Positions 63,694-64,000 of a DNA stretch of 64,000 nucleotides are shown in pieces (the stretch's first letter is position 1; each line of letters begins with the position of its first letter). The DNA is taken from the NCBI GenBank assembly GCA_964304625.1, contig OZ199838.1, positions 4,278,001 to 4,342,000 of the forward strand. The letters are read 5' to 3'. Under the pieces are notes generated by a model. The model was not told where the DNA came from, ran no database searches, and saw only the letters and a list, made by a program, of their open reading frames with translations. The position numbers and the translations under genes are program-made. The DNA comes from Kudoa neothunni (taxonomy: Eukaryota > Cnidaria).

Positions 63694-63957
63694 TCACATA
63701 GATGGTTGATCGTTTACCACTTCATGTCCATTGATCACCTCAACACATTTGTAATCGATTTCAGCGTATTTGTACACATCAGGGCAGGTTTTATCGTTGA
63801 AAAATAATTTTGTACATCGAATTTCACACATTGTGGTTCCATCACAAGCGTCTTTAACCTTGGCTAAAAACAAGGGATTGGTTGGACAATATTTATCAGT
63901 AACAAGATTTCCAGAATTCTCTGAACAAATATCGAAATTTCTACGACCCCCAGAAAA
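63694..63957 (-). CDS. last exon of a SUEL-type (galactose/rhamnose-binding) lectin gene, partial
   Basis: The minus strand codes for 87 residues up to a TGA at 63696-63694. An AG acceptor lies directly before FSGGRRNF, so this is the final exon of a gene running off the right edge. The Cys pattern and words YCPTNP, VKDACDGTTMCEIRC, LFFNDKTCPD, VYKYAEIDYKCVE match the SUEL lectin domain (ACDGK.SC, F.DPC.GT.KYL.V.Y.C). Such domains occur in egg lectins, latrophilins and polycystin-like proteins, so the full protein cannot be named. The domain is normally extracellular and disulphide-bonded. EXOC3 follows on the same strand with under 200 bases between. Confidence 0.7.
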   Translation of the reverse strand, partial: FSGGRRNFDICSENSGNLVTDKYCPTNPLFLAKVKDACDGTTMCEIRCTKLFFNDKTCPDVYKYAEIDYKCVEVINGHEVVNDQPSM

Positions 63958-64000
63958 CTGATTTTATTGATATTTTTTTGAAATCACTACATTTGAGCCA

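Noticed and set aside
1-64000. CRISPR arrays, rRNA genes, reverse transcriptase or capsid genes
   Set aside because: Looked for on both strands by eye; no spaced direct repeats, rRNA signature or YxDD-type polymerase motif was found.

Overview
The window looks like nuclear DNA of a fast-evolving, very AT-rich animal. Coding exons are split by GT-AG introns, mostly 43-110 nt, and several genes point to Metazoa: geminin, coilin, a CABLES-type cyclin box, a mitochondrial fission regulator and a SUEL-type lectin exon. The core proteins (RPB3, NEDD8, SNU13, uL29, EMG1, Sec6, PRODH) are clearly recognisable but divergent, which fits a long-branch, perhaps parasitic lineage. I cannot name the species. 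I saw no bacterial, viral or retroviral gene.

Layout. 1-6 kb: a piggyBac relic (1.06-2.05 kb), the SNU13 gene on the minus strand, and a 2-kb TTAA-flanked element. 6.1-11 kb and 18.7-20.7 kb: three minus-strand paralogues (A, B, C) of an unusual membrane protein. Each has an N-terminal four-helix domain like the pannexin-like pore of LRRC8 volume-regulated anion channels. Where LRRC8 carries leucine-rich repeats, these carry an OTU-protease-like domain whose active-site Cys region is changed in all three. Between B and C lie TTAA elements and three head-to-tail copies of an unclassified repeat. 20.7-29.7 kb: no gene seen, but two well-bounded DNA transposons. 29.8-36.5 kb: a gene-dense block with geminin (+), coilin (+) and proline dehydrogenase (-). 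39.3-41 kb: a CABLES-like gene (+). 45.5-49.2 kb: another dense block, MTFR-like (+), RPL35 (-), NEDD8 (+, five short exons) and RPB3 (-). 49.5-51.3 kb: a decayed MULE transposon and a small hAT element. 52.2-63.5 kb: EMG1 (+) meets EXOC3/Sec6 (-) tail to tail. EXOC3 has two long introns (2.3 and 5.3 kb), the larger holding a hAT element with a piggyBac-like element inside it. The right edge has the last exon of a galactose/rhamnose-binding lectin (SUEL) gene (-).

The housekeeping genes cover rRNA processing and ribosome (EMG1, RPL35), snRNP and Cajal body (SNU13, coilin), transcription (RPB3), replication licensing (geminin), ubiquitin-like modification (NEDD8), exocytosis (Sec6) and mitochondrial metabolism and shape (PRODH, MTFR). 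They are packed tail-to-tail or head-to-head, with no sign of operons. The most novel item is the channel/pseudo-OTU family. Functional statements about it are inferences from sequence read by eye.
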